Shown here one piece after another: positions 27,575-35,012 of a stretch of DNA of 64,000 nt. This DNA is from CBDBDZ01 sp965204215 (lineage in GTDB: Bacteria; Pseudomonadota; Gammaproteobacteria; Pseudomonadales; GM7GCV1). Each line of letters opens with the position of its first letter. The stretch's first letter is position 1. The notes under the pieces were generated by a model. The model had not been told where the DNA came from, made no database searches, and worked only from the letters and a program-made list of their open reading frames with translations. Where the stretch lies: contig CBDBDZ010000013.1 of NCBI GenBank assembly GCA_965204215.1, positions 186,001 to 250,000 on the forward strand. The letters run 5' to 3'. A program made the translations under genes and the position numbers.

Positions 27575-28447
27575 TTAGTTTTCAATTAGAATTTCTTGAA
27601 CGCCTATAAACTCTGCATCATCTCTTTGTGTGTCAGGTGTTGCGTTCAAAGTACCACTTCTTGTAGCTATTTCCCTGTCTCCTAAATATGTTGTTAAACG
27701 ATAGCGTACAGAGCCTGCTATCCCTTCATACCATCGAACACCAGCTACATAGACCCCTGTGGTAGGGTTATCACTTAACACAATTCTTTCTGGGCCTCCG
27801 CCATTACCAGAACCAAATCCCCCACGATCATCAAAATCAAGCGATAATTCATTATTACCACTTCTATTGGCACCATGAACTAAAGAACCATTTGGGTGCC
27901 TTACATATAAATCAATATCAGGACCTTCCACAATTTCAGAATTTCTATACTCCCAAACCAAAACCCATGATGCAACACCCTGACTGCCAGGATTACCACC
28001 TTCTAAGCCACTATTATCATCTGTCGCCATTCTACTAATGGTAATAATATAATCGGCACTACTGTTATTACGAACCCTAATAAAGTAAGTGTCAGGTGTT
28101 AAATTGAAAGATATACGGTTATTACTGTTACTATTCCCACTAGCGAAAGAACTACCAGAAGAATCAATTAAATTAAATTGATCTACATTCGCTTCAATTA
28201 TGTAATTACCGCTTGTTATGATTTCAATAAAGAAAAAGTCAATATCTGAAGAGTTATCAATCCTTGATGAGAATGAACCAGTGCCCGCACTATTTAATGA
28301 AATTCGTGAAGCAGTTCCTATTGTGTCTCCAACAGAATCCGTTACAGGAGCAGAGCTTGTAGGAGGTGTAGGCGCGTTAGTTGAATCATCCCCGCTACCA
28401 CAACTAAATAATATTAAACAAAAAAACAATATTGTTATAGTTTTCAT
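27575..28447 (-). CDS. Lipoprotein with PPC-like and YfaP/DUF2135-like beta domains
   Basis: 291 residues from ATG 28447, which is preceded by GAGG about nine bases away; the longer frame from 28540 overlaps the upstream gene. Lipobox LILFSC followed by GSG gives a lipidated Cys near residue 15. A Thr/Pro-rich linker, then a bacterial pre-peptidase C-terminal-like domain (SSDIDFFFIEI ... TPDTYFIRVRN) and a YfaP/DUF2135-like domain (GPDIDLYVRHPNG, LDFDDRGGFGSGNGGGPE, TTGVYVAGVRWY). Probably a surface or periplasmic binding or adhesion protein. Domain calls are by pattern only. Confidence 0.65.
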   Translation of the reverse strand: MKTITILFFCLILFSCGSGDDSTNAPTPPTSSAPVTDSVGDTIGTASRISLNSAGTGSFSSRIDNSSDIDFFFIEIITSGNYIIEANVDQFNLIDSSGSSFASGNSNSNNRISFNLTPDTYFIRVRNNSSADYIITISRMATDDNSGLEGGNPGSQGVASWVLVWEYRNSEIVEGPDIDLYVRHPNGSLVHGANRSGNNELSLDFDDRGGFGSGNGGGPERIVLSDNPTTGVYVAGVRWYEGIAGSVRYRLTTYLGDREIATRSGTLNATPDTQRDDAEFIGVQEILIEN

Positions 28448-28463
28448 TTCTCGTACCTCTAAT

Positions 28464-28964
28464 TTAAAATGTGTAGCCAATGGAGGTCGAAACTTCATAA
28501 GGATTATTGTTACCATCATTGGATACTTCATAACGACCACTGATTCCTAGTGAGATATTTTTATTTATATTAAAAATAAACCCACCTATTACGCTATGTC
28601 CATCATTTAAATCACTACTTAGAGTATATTCATATCCGATATATGATGCTGATTTTTTTCCTTCATTTTCTAGGGCTTTACCATAAATTAACCCAATTCC
28701 TGTATGGTCAGCGTTAATATCTATATTCGCGTTTGTTTCAATATCAACTAATGTGTGTGAAAAGCTAAGTCCCCAATTGGTATTGTTCAAGTAAATACCT
28801 TGCACGCCATATGAAATAGACGATTCAAACAAATCTGAATCTGCTCCTAAATCAAAATAACCTACTTTGAGCCCTAAGTAATAAAAGTCATCGTTTGCTG
28901 CTATTAAAGGTTTTGAGAAGAAAAGCATAAAGAATATGCCAGTAAAATTAAAATATTTGTGCAT
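28464..28964 (-). CDS. Outer-membrane beta-barrel protein (small porin-like)
   Basis: 166 residues from ATG 28964, which has AAAGGT upstream; the longer frame to 29003 has no site. Signal peptide MHKYFNFTGIFFMLFFSKPL with cleavage near IAA/NDD. Alternating hydrophobic strands (YYLGLKVGYFDLG, GVQGIYL, WGLSFSHTLVDI, ISLGISGRYEV) and a terminal Phe (SIGYTF) are typical of an 8-strand OmpA/OmpW-size barrel. First gene of the operon; its strong promoter overlaps an operator for the divergent repressor. Confidence 0.7.
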   Translation of the reverse strand: MHKYFNFTGIFFMLFFSKPLIAANDDFYYLGLKVGYFDLGADSDLFESSISYGVQGIYLNNTNWGLSFSHTLVDIETNANIDINADHTGIGLIYGKALENEGKKSASYIGYEYTLSSDLNDGHSVIGGFIFNINKNISLGISGRYEVSNDGNNNPYEVSTSIGYTF

Positions 28965-28993
28965 TGTGTACCTTTGTGTAGTTATTTTTATAA

Positions 28994-29062
28994 ATATTAG
29001 CATTTGCTAATTTATATGTCAAGCATTTGATTGTTTATAGTTTAGCAAACGCTAACTATAAT
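28994..29062. promoter_or_regulatory. Divergent promoter region with three evenly spaced operator-like sites
   Basis: Site 1 ATTAGCATTTGCTAAT (28996-29011), site 2 half-conserved AAGCATTTG (29021-29029), site 3 TTAGCAAACGCTAA (29042-29055); centres are about 22-23 bases apart, two helical turns. Minus-strand promoter TTGACA (29022-29017), 17 bases, TAATAT (28999-28994), with site 1 covering its spacer and -10. Plus-strand -10 TATAAT (29057-29062) follows site 3 and puts the transcript start at about the regulator ATG (29070), so that mRNA may be leaderless. The layout resembles a lambda-type operator region. Confidence 0.7.
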
Positions 29063-29069
29063 TAAAAAA

Positions 29070-29441
29070 ATGAATATGTCCCTATCTAATCTTCGATTAA
29101 AAAACCTTCTCAAGTTAATTGATAACGAATATAAAAACCAAGCTGATTTCTCAAATAAAGCTGGCTATGAACCCAGTTTTATAAGCCAATTGGTTACTGG
29201 TAGGAGAAACTGTGGGGAAAAAGTTGCTAGAAAAATTGAAGGGAACCTTGGTCTACCTGTTGGATATCTAGATAGAGAGCAAGATAGCAATAAATTGGAT
29301 AGTGTAAATAATTTAGATGAGCAATCTAGCTACATGCTTGGAGAGCTAAACTCAGCTATAACCAGAGGAAAAATTAGCAAGGATGATTTAAGTTTGCTTT
29401 ACTCTATAAGCAAAAGATTATATTGTCGTGGGAACGTATAA
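29070..29441 (+). CDS. XRE-family helix-turn-helix repressor
   Basis: 123 residues. N-terminal helix-turn-helix as in phage CI/C2-type repressors: FSNKAGYEPSFISQLVTGRR, with KVARKIEGNLGLPVGYLDR after it. The C-terminal half is short and lacks a LexA-type S24 peptidase, so induction by RecA is not expected. Start at 29070 or 29076; no Shine-Dalgarno, and the promoter -10 is only seven bases upstream. It diverges from the envelope operon and probably controls both through the three operators between them. Its stop codon TAA lies in attC1. Confidence 0.82.
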   Translation: MNMSLSNLRLKNLLKLIDNEYKNQADFSNKAGYEPSFISQLVTGRRNCGEKVARKIEGNLGLPVGYLDREQDSNKLDSVNNLDEQSSYMLGELNSAITRGKISKDDLSLLYSISKRLYCRGNV

Positions 29442-29492
29442 CAAGTTAAGGCAAAGGACGCACAAAGTGCGCCTCTGCTTAAAGCGTTATGT
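29436..29492 (+). other. Integron attC site 1
   Basis: 57 bp. Left core GTATAAC, right core GTTATGT; inner boxes AAGTTAAGGC / GCTTAAAGC; apical hairpin GCGCAC-type (GACGCACAAAGTGCGCC). Folds as attC recombination sites do, with the crossover at G^TT near 29486. It ends the first cassette. Confidence 0.88.
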
Positions 29493-29500
29493 GAGGTACT

Positions 29501-29821
29501 ATGTTTTTTATAATTAGTCTGATATTTGGATTTATTGGAATTGGAGGTTTGAATGCTGGGAAGCGCGGAGAAGATAATCCTGGATTATTTTTGCCAGCTA
29601 ACCCAACATGGTTTAGATTTAATTATACAATTGGTGGATTCTTGCCTTTAGTATTCATTATTTATTCTTTTACATACAGTTTTTTTGAAGGGCTTGCAAG
29701 TATATTTGGTGTTTTGATAGGTGCGATTCTTGTTGGTTTCGTAAGTCGAGAAATGAGATATTTTTTTGGTATGGTATCGTTCCCTCTTATTGTTCTATTA
29801 TGGTATATATTTTTAGGCTAG
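29501..29821 (+). CDS. Small integral membrane protein, integron cassette 2
   Basis: 106 residues with about four hydrophobic segments (1-18, 42-60, 65-85, 90-105) and a conserved-looking loop GGLNAGKRGEDNPGLFLPANP. No family recognised. It starts nine bases after attC1 and ends 27 before attC2, the usual fit of one gene per cassette. It has no promoter of its own that stands out, so it would depend on read-through. Confidence 0.65.
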   Translation: MFFIISLIFGFIGIGGLNAGKRGEDNPGLFLPANPTWFRFNYTIGGFLPLVFIIYSFTYSFFEGLASIFGVLIGAILVGFVSREMRYFFGMVSFPLIVLLWYIFLG

Positions 29822-29848
29822 TTGTAGGTTTTATCGTATGTTCATATC

Positions 29849-29894
29849 ACATAACAAGTTAAGGCAAAGTGCGCCCCTGCTTAAGGCGTTAGAA
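29849..29894 (+). other. Integron attC site 2
   Basis: 46 bp. Left core ACATAAC, right core GTTAGAA. Its first 17 bases from TAAC match attC1 (TAACAAGTTAAGGCAAAG); compared with attC1 it lacks about 11 bases of the apical stem. Crossover near 29888. Confidence 0.88.
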
Positions 29895-29918
29895 ACTAAA
29901 TAATTCATTAACAATCAC

Positions 29919-30503
29919 ATGAAAGGCACTGTTAAATTTTATTCAAAAGAAAAAGGGTTTGGTTTCATTGTTGGGGATGATGATATTGAAAGATTTGTTG
30001 GTGTTAGGGAAATCATTGGAGCAAAGCTTCCTGAAAATGGTCAAATTGTAGAATTTGAATCAAAAGAGGGCAAAAAAGGCTTGTATGCCGCCAAGGTTAA
30101 AATAATATCTCAAGGTAATAACACTAGCAATCATAGGCAAGATGATAGAGTACCTTGCCCCAAATGTTTTAAAAAAATCTATCCTAAATTAATACATAAT
30201 AGAGGTTTTTTTGGTAATCCTACTCCTAGAAAATCATTATGTCCATTTTGCGGCTCTACAGTGAAAAACTTTAGCGGTTGCTATATTGCCACAGCAATAT
30301 ATGATAGTTATGAAGCTCCAGAAGTATATTTCTTTAGACATTATAGAGATACAAAATTAGCTAAAACAAATTATGGTATTACTTTAATTAAAATTTATTA
30401 TCTCTTATCGCCTACACTTGCAAGAATAATTGGCAATTCGAAATTTCTATCCGCGATAGTCAAAAAAGTATTAGATAAAAGCATTAGTAATGAAAGTTTC
30501 TAA
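29919..30503 (+). CDS. Cold-shock domain / zinc ribbon / CFI-box fusion protein, integron cassette 3
   Basis: 194 residues in three parts. 1-65: cold-shock domain with RNP1 KGFGFI, while the RNP2 position reads RFVGV where cold-shock proteins have FVHV. About 75-115: zinc ribbon, VPCPKCFKK ... LCPFCGST. About 118-190: a CFI-box-like C-terminal region, CYIATAIYDSYEAPEV, FRHYRDTKLAK, YYLLSPTLARII, a hydrophobic tail known from diverse bacterial proteins. Suggests a nucleic-acid-binding head carried on a tail of unknown role, perhaps membrane-associated. Stop codon lies inside attC3. Confidence 0.75.
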   Translation: MKGTVKFYSKEKGFGFIVGDDDIERFVGVREIIGAKLPENGQIVEFESKEGKKGLYAAKVKIISQGNNTSNHRQDDRVPCPKCFKKIYPKLIHNRGFFGNPTPRKSLCPFCGSTVKNFSGCYIATAIYDSYEAPEVYFFRHYRDTKLAKTNYGITLIKIYYLLSPTLARIIGNSKFLSAIVKKVLDKSISNESF

Positions 30504-30578
30504 CAAGTTGCTCAAATTCGTTCCGCTTCGCTCCACCGGACGCGTGCTGCGTTCGCGCCGTTTAGCAAGGCGTTAGCC
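30498..30578 (+). other. Integron attC site 3
   Basis: 81 bp. Left core TTCTAAC, right core GTTAGCC; begins TAACAAGTTGCTCAAA and ends TTTAGCAAGGCGTTAG, with a GC-rich internal palindromic region (CGCTTCGC, CGCGTGCTGCG). Longer than attC1/2 and a different subtype. Crossover near 30572. Confidence 0.85.
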
Positions 30579-30598
30579 TTACCCAGGTTTAAACTTCT

Positions 30599-31012
30599 AT
30601 GGATATTCAAAGATTTGGCATAATTCTGAATGTAGAGAACTTTAATGTGTGTGTAGAGTTCTACAAAAATGTGTTTAATTTAAAAGTTTTGTTTACTGAA
30701 GAAAACGGCGATTTCAAGCTTACATGTTTAGAGTTTGGCGATGGGTATTTAATGATTGAAACAGACGGTTTTGCCTCACTAGAGGGTAAATCTATCGAAA
30801 ATTGCCCTAGTAAATTACGGTTCAATGTTTCAGATATCGAGTCGGTAGTAGGCAATCTAAAGAAATATGGCATTGAATCAAATCTATTAGTAAATCCATG
30901 GGGTAAAACCGTTAATTTCTTTGACCCTGACGGTAATAGGGTTGGTGTTAGAGATGAAGAAGGTTTTTTACAGCAAATCCAAGGTAACAAAGCATTCTAT
31001 CAGACCCTATAA
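30599..31012 (+). CDS. VOC (glyoxalase/bleomycin-resistance) superfamily protein, integron cassette 4
   Basis: 137 residues with the paired beta-alpha-beta-beta-beta fold of the vicinal oxygen chelate family: RFGIILNVENFNVCVEFYKNVFNL in the first module and KLRFNVSDIESVVGNLKKYGI, NFFDPDGNRVGVRDE in the second. Likely metal ligands include the C-terminal Glu/Asp region. Such genes are common in cassette arrays and may bind or break down toxic small molecules; no substrate can be named. Confidence 0.88.
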   Translation: MDIQRFGIILNVENFNVCVEFYKNVFNLKVLFTEENGDFKLTCLEFGDGYLMIETDGFASLEGKSIENCPSKLRFNVSDIESVVGNLKKYGIESNLLVNPWGKTVNFFDPDGNRVGVRDEEGFLQQIQGNKAFYQTL

Positions 31013-31099
31013 GCTCCGCTTGTTTTCGACATGTCGCTGCGCTCCATTTTATGCCAAAATCAATCTCCACTTTTAGCACGCCTTAGCAAGGCGTTAGCT
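31006..31099 (+). other. Integron attC site 4 (degenerate left end)
   Basis: The right part TTAGCAAGGCGTTAGCT (core GTTAGCT, 31093-31099) matches attC3. The left core is only recognisable as CCTATAAG with the VOC stop inside it, one base away from a YYYAAC core, so the site may be weak. Left boundary is uncertain. Confidence 0.65.
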
Positions 31100-31127
31100 C
31101 CAATTAATAATCCTAGGTTTAGAAACA

Positions 31128-31454
31128 ATGAAAAGAATCTCCATATGTTTAGTAGCACTTGTTACGCTTTCGGGTACTGCCCATGCAGACTGGCTTGTTC
31201 AAGATGCAAAGATTACGAGAATAACTAACTCATCAAGTAATACTGACTCCTTTACTATGTCAACGGAAGGTGGAACAGGCCTGTGCTCTAGTGTATCCAT
31301 TGCATTTCCAGCAGATGGTGTGAGTTCGGCGGAAATACACAAGCGTGCCTTTTCTATGGCATTAGCTGCTTATACAACTGGAGATAAGGTCAGTATCTAT
31401 AGTTATTCAAATCAAGAATGTAATAAAGCTGGCTACATTGAACTAAATAAATAG
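31128..31454 (+). CDS. Small secreted cassette protein (DUF5992-like), cassette 5
   Basis: 108 residues. Signal peptide MKRISICLVALVTLSGTAHA, then a small beta-rich domain with two cysteines (GLCSSV, QECNKAG), GGTGLC and HKRAFSMALAAYTTGDKVSIY. Resembles a family of small exported proteins often seen as integron cassettes; the family name is from memory. The TAG stop is at the IS5 insertion point (TA from the target, G from the IS end), so a few native C-terminal residues and the cassette's own attC may be lost. Confidence 0.65.
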   Translation: MKRISICLVALVTLSGTAHADWLVQDAKITRITNSSSNTDSFTMSTEGGTGLCSSVSIAFPADGVSSAEIHKRAFSMALAAYTTGDKVSIYSYSNQECNKAGYIELNK

Positions 31455-32961
31455 TCTGTACTGAAAAATTAGCAATTTGAGGATTACAATTATAGTGATT
31501 GAGTATTGAATATGAGGATATTGTTTTCAAAAATGATACTAAAAGTAGCTTTTGGTGCGTTATCAGGATAGCTAACATCAACATTTTGATAGACAAAGAA
31601 AAATATCATCCATTTTTTCAAATTCCAGGCGCAAGCAGCCATCAGTAAATTGATTGAATCGCCCTCACTGCCTTTAAGCCAGTTCCTTGATAATCGATAA
31701 TCGTGTTTGAGGTGCCCAATAATAGGTTCAATCGCTGCACGTTGCCGACATAATATTCGCTTCTTTTGGGATTGATACGGCGTATCTCGTTTCAGCTTTT
31801 TATTGGGTAATAACACCTCAACATCAACATGCTTGTTTGCACCTCGATAACCACGGTCAAGCACAGCTAGTTCTATTGTTGTTTGCCGATGCTCATGAGC
31901 AGATTCTAAAGCTGCTTTCAAATTCTTTGAGTCATGTTCATTTTCATCATGGCTGGCTACGCCAACAATGACCTGACTTTTCTGTGTGGCTACAATTGAT
32001 GCTTTACGTCCATACTCATAGGGCTTATGGTCTTTGCCTTTGCCGACACAGTAAATGTCAGGTTCATGTAGTGAGTACACTTTGTTTTTATCTTTAGGTT
32101 GTTGAATTAGTACACGCTCATACAATTCAAACGATTCTGTCTGTAACGCCAATACTGTTGCTGGTAATTTTCGTTGTAATTCACGCAGTAAAATACCAGC
32201 CATAGTTCTTAAACGTTTTAATGCTTTACGTGCTTTAGCACGTCGTTTTACATGACGAAAATAACGACAAGATAAACGTAATTCTTTCACTTCTTTGACA
32301 AAGGTTCGACGTTGTTGAATTCCTTCTTCTTTAGCTAACTTATTCAACCGATTAATAATCTTGACTGCCAACTTACTATCGGTTGGGTAAGTAATCGCTT
32401 TTTCTTGTACCCTACTATCAACCAATACTGTGATTTCCTCCGATGCCTGTCCATGCAATAGTACGCTACTATGAAAAAGTTGCTTCACGCCCTCTTCGCC
32501 AATACGTTGACGAAACTTAACCAACTCAGTTGAATGACAAGGAGGCAATGTTTGAAACACCGTCTCTCCACAGAATACTTGATAGTAGGGATTCATTTGC
32601 CACTGTTTAACGACTGAATCATCACTCAAATTGTACAGTTGCTTTAACATTAACAGACCACTCATAAGTCGAATTGGTTTAGCACGGCGCCCTTTAGCAC
32701 TGTATAAAGGGCTGAGCGATGACTCGATACTTGACCAATCTAGTTCACGACTCAAGGCCAGTAGCATATGATTGGGATTGAGTTGGCTGGCTATATCAAA
32801 AAAGCCAGTTTGGGGAGATATTACCGGTGATTGAGGGAGCATTGCTTAAATGAATTCGACCAAAAATAAGAGACCATTTTAACATATCTGGTCGAAATCA
32901 CACTGACATAGTAACAAAATATATATAATAATCAAATAGATAAATGTTTTTCAGGACTGAC
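31454..32961 (-). mobile_element. IS5-type insertion sequence
   Basis: 1508 bp. Left end GTCTGTACTGAAAAA and right end TTTTTCAGGACTGAC are inverted repeats matching at 13 of 15 positions. Flanked by TA on both sides (31452-31453, 32962-32963). Contains one transposase gene covering nearly its full length. It ends cassette 5. Confidence 0.85.
31490..32842 (-). CDS. IS5-type transposase
   Basis: 450 residues. N-terminal DUF772-like region (LDWSSIESSLSPLYSAKGRR, LMSGLLMLKQLYNLSD, WQMNPYYQVFCGE), then a DDE core: VLVDSRVQEKAI (first D), VLDRGYRGANKH (second D), CRQRAAIEPIIGHLKHDYRL (E). Full length with no frame break, so possibly active. The last residues (IFNTQSL) run close to the IS terminus. 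Confidence 0.9.
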   Translation of the reverse strand: MLPQSPVISPQTGFFDIASQLNPNHMLLALSRELDWSSIESSLSPLYSAKGRRAKPIRLMSGLLMLKQLYNLSDDSVVKQWQMNPYYQVFCGETVFQTLPPCHSTELVKFRQRIGEEGVKQLFHSSVLLHGQASEEITVLVDSRVQEKAITYPTDSKLAVKIINRLNKLAKEEGIQQRRTFVKEVKELRLSCRYFRHVKRRAKARKALKRLRTMAGILLRELQRKLPATVLALQTESFELYERVLIQQPKDKNKVYSLHEPDIYCVGKGKDHKPYEYGRKASIVATQKSQVIVGVASHDENEHDSKNLKAALESAHEHRQTTIELAVLDRGYRGANKHVDVEVLLPNKKLKRDTPYQSQKKRILCRQRAAIEPIIGHLKHDYRLSRNWLKGSEGDSINLLMAACAWNLKKWMIFFFVYQNVDVSYPDNAPKATFSIIFENNILIFNTQSL

Positions 32962-32965
32962 TAAT

Positions 32966-33013
32966 TAGTCTGTACTGAAAAATTAGCAATTTGAGGATTA
33001 CAATTATAGTGAT
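32966..33013. repeat. 48-bp direct repeat: leftover left end of a second IS5-type copy
   Basis: Identical to 31452-31499 (TAGTCTGTACTGAAAAATTA to TATAGTGAT), that is the target TA plus the first 46 bases of the IS5-type element. It is cut sharply by IS3 copy B at 33014. A second copy in the same orientation was once here and was removed from this point on. Confidence 0.88.
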
Positions 33014-33743
33014 AGAAATGGACCCCATTTTTCAGACAGTGGCTTAAGAAATATTTTGGACAGGTTTATGCTGCTTTAGGCAGCGTTAAATTGGCATAAT
33101 AAATCTGATCGGGAGTTTGTCTCCCCTTCAAATTTTGATGCCGTCTGTCTTCGTTAAAGAAACGAAAATACTCATCAATACCAGCTCGTACTTCAGGGAC
33201 TGTGTCGTAGGCTTTTAAATAGATATTTTCATATTTAAGGCTACGCCACAATCGCTCAATAAATACATTATCAAGCCAACGACCTCGACCATCCATACTA
33301 ATTTCAATGTTATTATCAATGAGTACAGAAGTAAAGGCGTCACTGGTAAATTGTGAACCTTGGTCAGTATTGAATATATCAGGTTTACCATAGCGTTGTA
33401 TAGCCTCTTCAAGAGCTTCAATACAAAAAGCAGTATCCATTGTGTTAGATAATCGCCATGACAGTACCTTACGACTGAACCAGTCAATAACAGCCACTAA
33501 ATACACAAAACCTTTAGCCATTGGAATATAGGTTATATCGGTTGCCCATACTTGATTAGAACGGTTGATATTCAACCCTCTCAAACGATAAGGATAGATG
33601 CGATGAGCCTTATTGGATATCGTGGTTTTCTTCTTAGGAAAGATGGCTATAATGCCCATGGCAAGCATCAATCGCTGTACTTTCTTTCGATTGATGAAGA
33701 TATCTTCGGTCTCTAATTGGTCACGAATACGGCGGCTGCCATA

Positions 33744-34858
33744 TTAACTCTGCATTAAATATTCGAAATTATTAAGCTGCATATTTAATTTTCTGATGCT
33801 TGAAATAAGATTGAATTCTTTCGGGTTGCTGTTGTAGCAGATTCATATGCTTATCTAATTTTTTAGCAATATCCCCTTTCTTTCGAGTCGGTTTATCAGC
33901 ACCCATTGAGCGCTTTAAATCACAATTGAGATACTCATCGGGGTTAAGTTCAGGGGAATAGCTAGGCAGATAGAAGACCTCAATTTTTTCAGTATTACCT
34001 GCTAACCATTCTTGAACCAATTTAGCATGATGTACGCGTAAGTTATCAACAATCAAAAAAACCTTTTTAGATGATTGCTTTATTAATTGTTTCAAAAATT
34101 TGATGAAGACCTGAGCCGTGAACTTATCGTCATAGACCATAAAATGAAGTTTTCCTTGATTAGTAATGGTTGACACCATGTTAACTCGTTCACGCTTAGC
34201 CTGAGATAATACTAAAACTGGTGTTTGCCCTTTAGGAGCATAACCGCGAGGATAATGCTCTTGACTCGAAATACCTGTTTCATCACCCCAGTGAATTTCT
34301 GCGTCTTCATCTTGGGCGCGTTGGTGAATTGTAGGATAATCTTCATCAAGCCACTGTTGAACTTGAGCAGGTTGCTGTTCATAACTACGTTTGACTGGAC
34401 GCTGGGGGGTAAAACCCCAACGATTAAGGTAAAGACAGACAGTTCGATAGGCTAAATCAATTGAAAATTCATCATCAATCAATTGTTGAACTGCTTTGAT
34501 TGACCACAGTGCAAAATCCAACTTTAACTGGTCTGGTGTCTTATCAATAATCAACTTCTGAATATGTTTTTCTTGCTCCGGTGTTAAGTCCCGTCCCACC
34601 CCCAATGGGCGTCCTCGTGGTTTTTCTTTGGTGAGCTTTTCGCCTGATGCTTTATATTCACGTAGCCATTCTGATACCGTGATATAGCGAAGACCAAGCT
34701 CTTCGGCTATGGCTTTTTTTGTACGGTCTCCCTTCTTGTAAAGGCGAAGACAAATTTTTTTCAATTCTAGTCGAGACTCGGGGCTAAGGGTTCTTAAATC
34801 TACTTGTTTCATGACTAGTATTATAACATAAAATTATGATATATTCATGCAGGGTTAA
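33744..34858 (-). mobile_element. IS630/Tc1-type element nested in IS3 copy B
   Basis: 1115 bp. Ends TTAACTCTGCATTAA and (complement) TTAACCCTGCATGAA. Inserted at a TA dinucleotide that is duplicated (33742-33743, 34859-34860), the hallmark of this superfamily; the undisrupted site can be read in copy A (CTGCCATAGAAAGGAAGC on the complement). Confidence 0.95.
33772..34812 (-). CDS. IS630-family transposase
   Basis: 346 residues. N-terminal winged helix-turn-helix region (TKKAIAEELGLRYITVSEWLREY), then a DDE core: IHWGDETGISSQE (first D), VFLIVDNLRVHHAK (second D) and YSPELNPDEYLN (E). One open frame without the frameshift some relatives use. Appears intact. Confidence 0.93.
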   Translation of the reverse strand: MKQVDLRTLSPESRLELKKICLRLYKKGDRTKKAIAEELGLRYITVSEWLREYKASGEKLTKEKPRGRPLGVGRDLTPEQEKHIQKLIIDKTPDQLKLDFALWSIKAVQQLIDDEFSIDLAYRTVCLYLNRWGFTPQRPVKRSYEQQPAQVQQWLDEDYPTIHQRAQDEDAEIHWGDETGISSQEHYPRGYAPKGQTPVLVLSQAKRERVNMVSTITNQGKLHFMVYDDKFTAQVFIKFLKQLIKQSSKKVFLIVDNLRVHHAKLVQEWLAGNTEKIEVFYLPSYSPELNPDEYLNCDLKRSMGADKPTRKKGDIAKKLDKHMNLLQQQPERIQSYFKHQKIKYAA

Positions 34859-35012
34859 TAGAAAGGAAGCTTTATATGGATAGCATCAATACGCCTCATC
34901 AAATCGACATCACTATCACTGAGAGGTTTAGGCTGATAATAAAAAGTAGAGCGGTTGACTGATAGTAACTCGCATTGTTTTGACACCGCTAATGTGGGAT
35001 GAGTCATATCAA

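Noticed and set aside
29042..29056. TTAGCAAACGCTAAC as a piece of an attC
   Set aside because: It resembles the TTAGCAAGGCGTTAG end of attC3/4, but it is symmetrical, repeated at 28996 and placed on promoters, so operator is the better reading.
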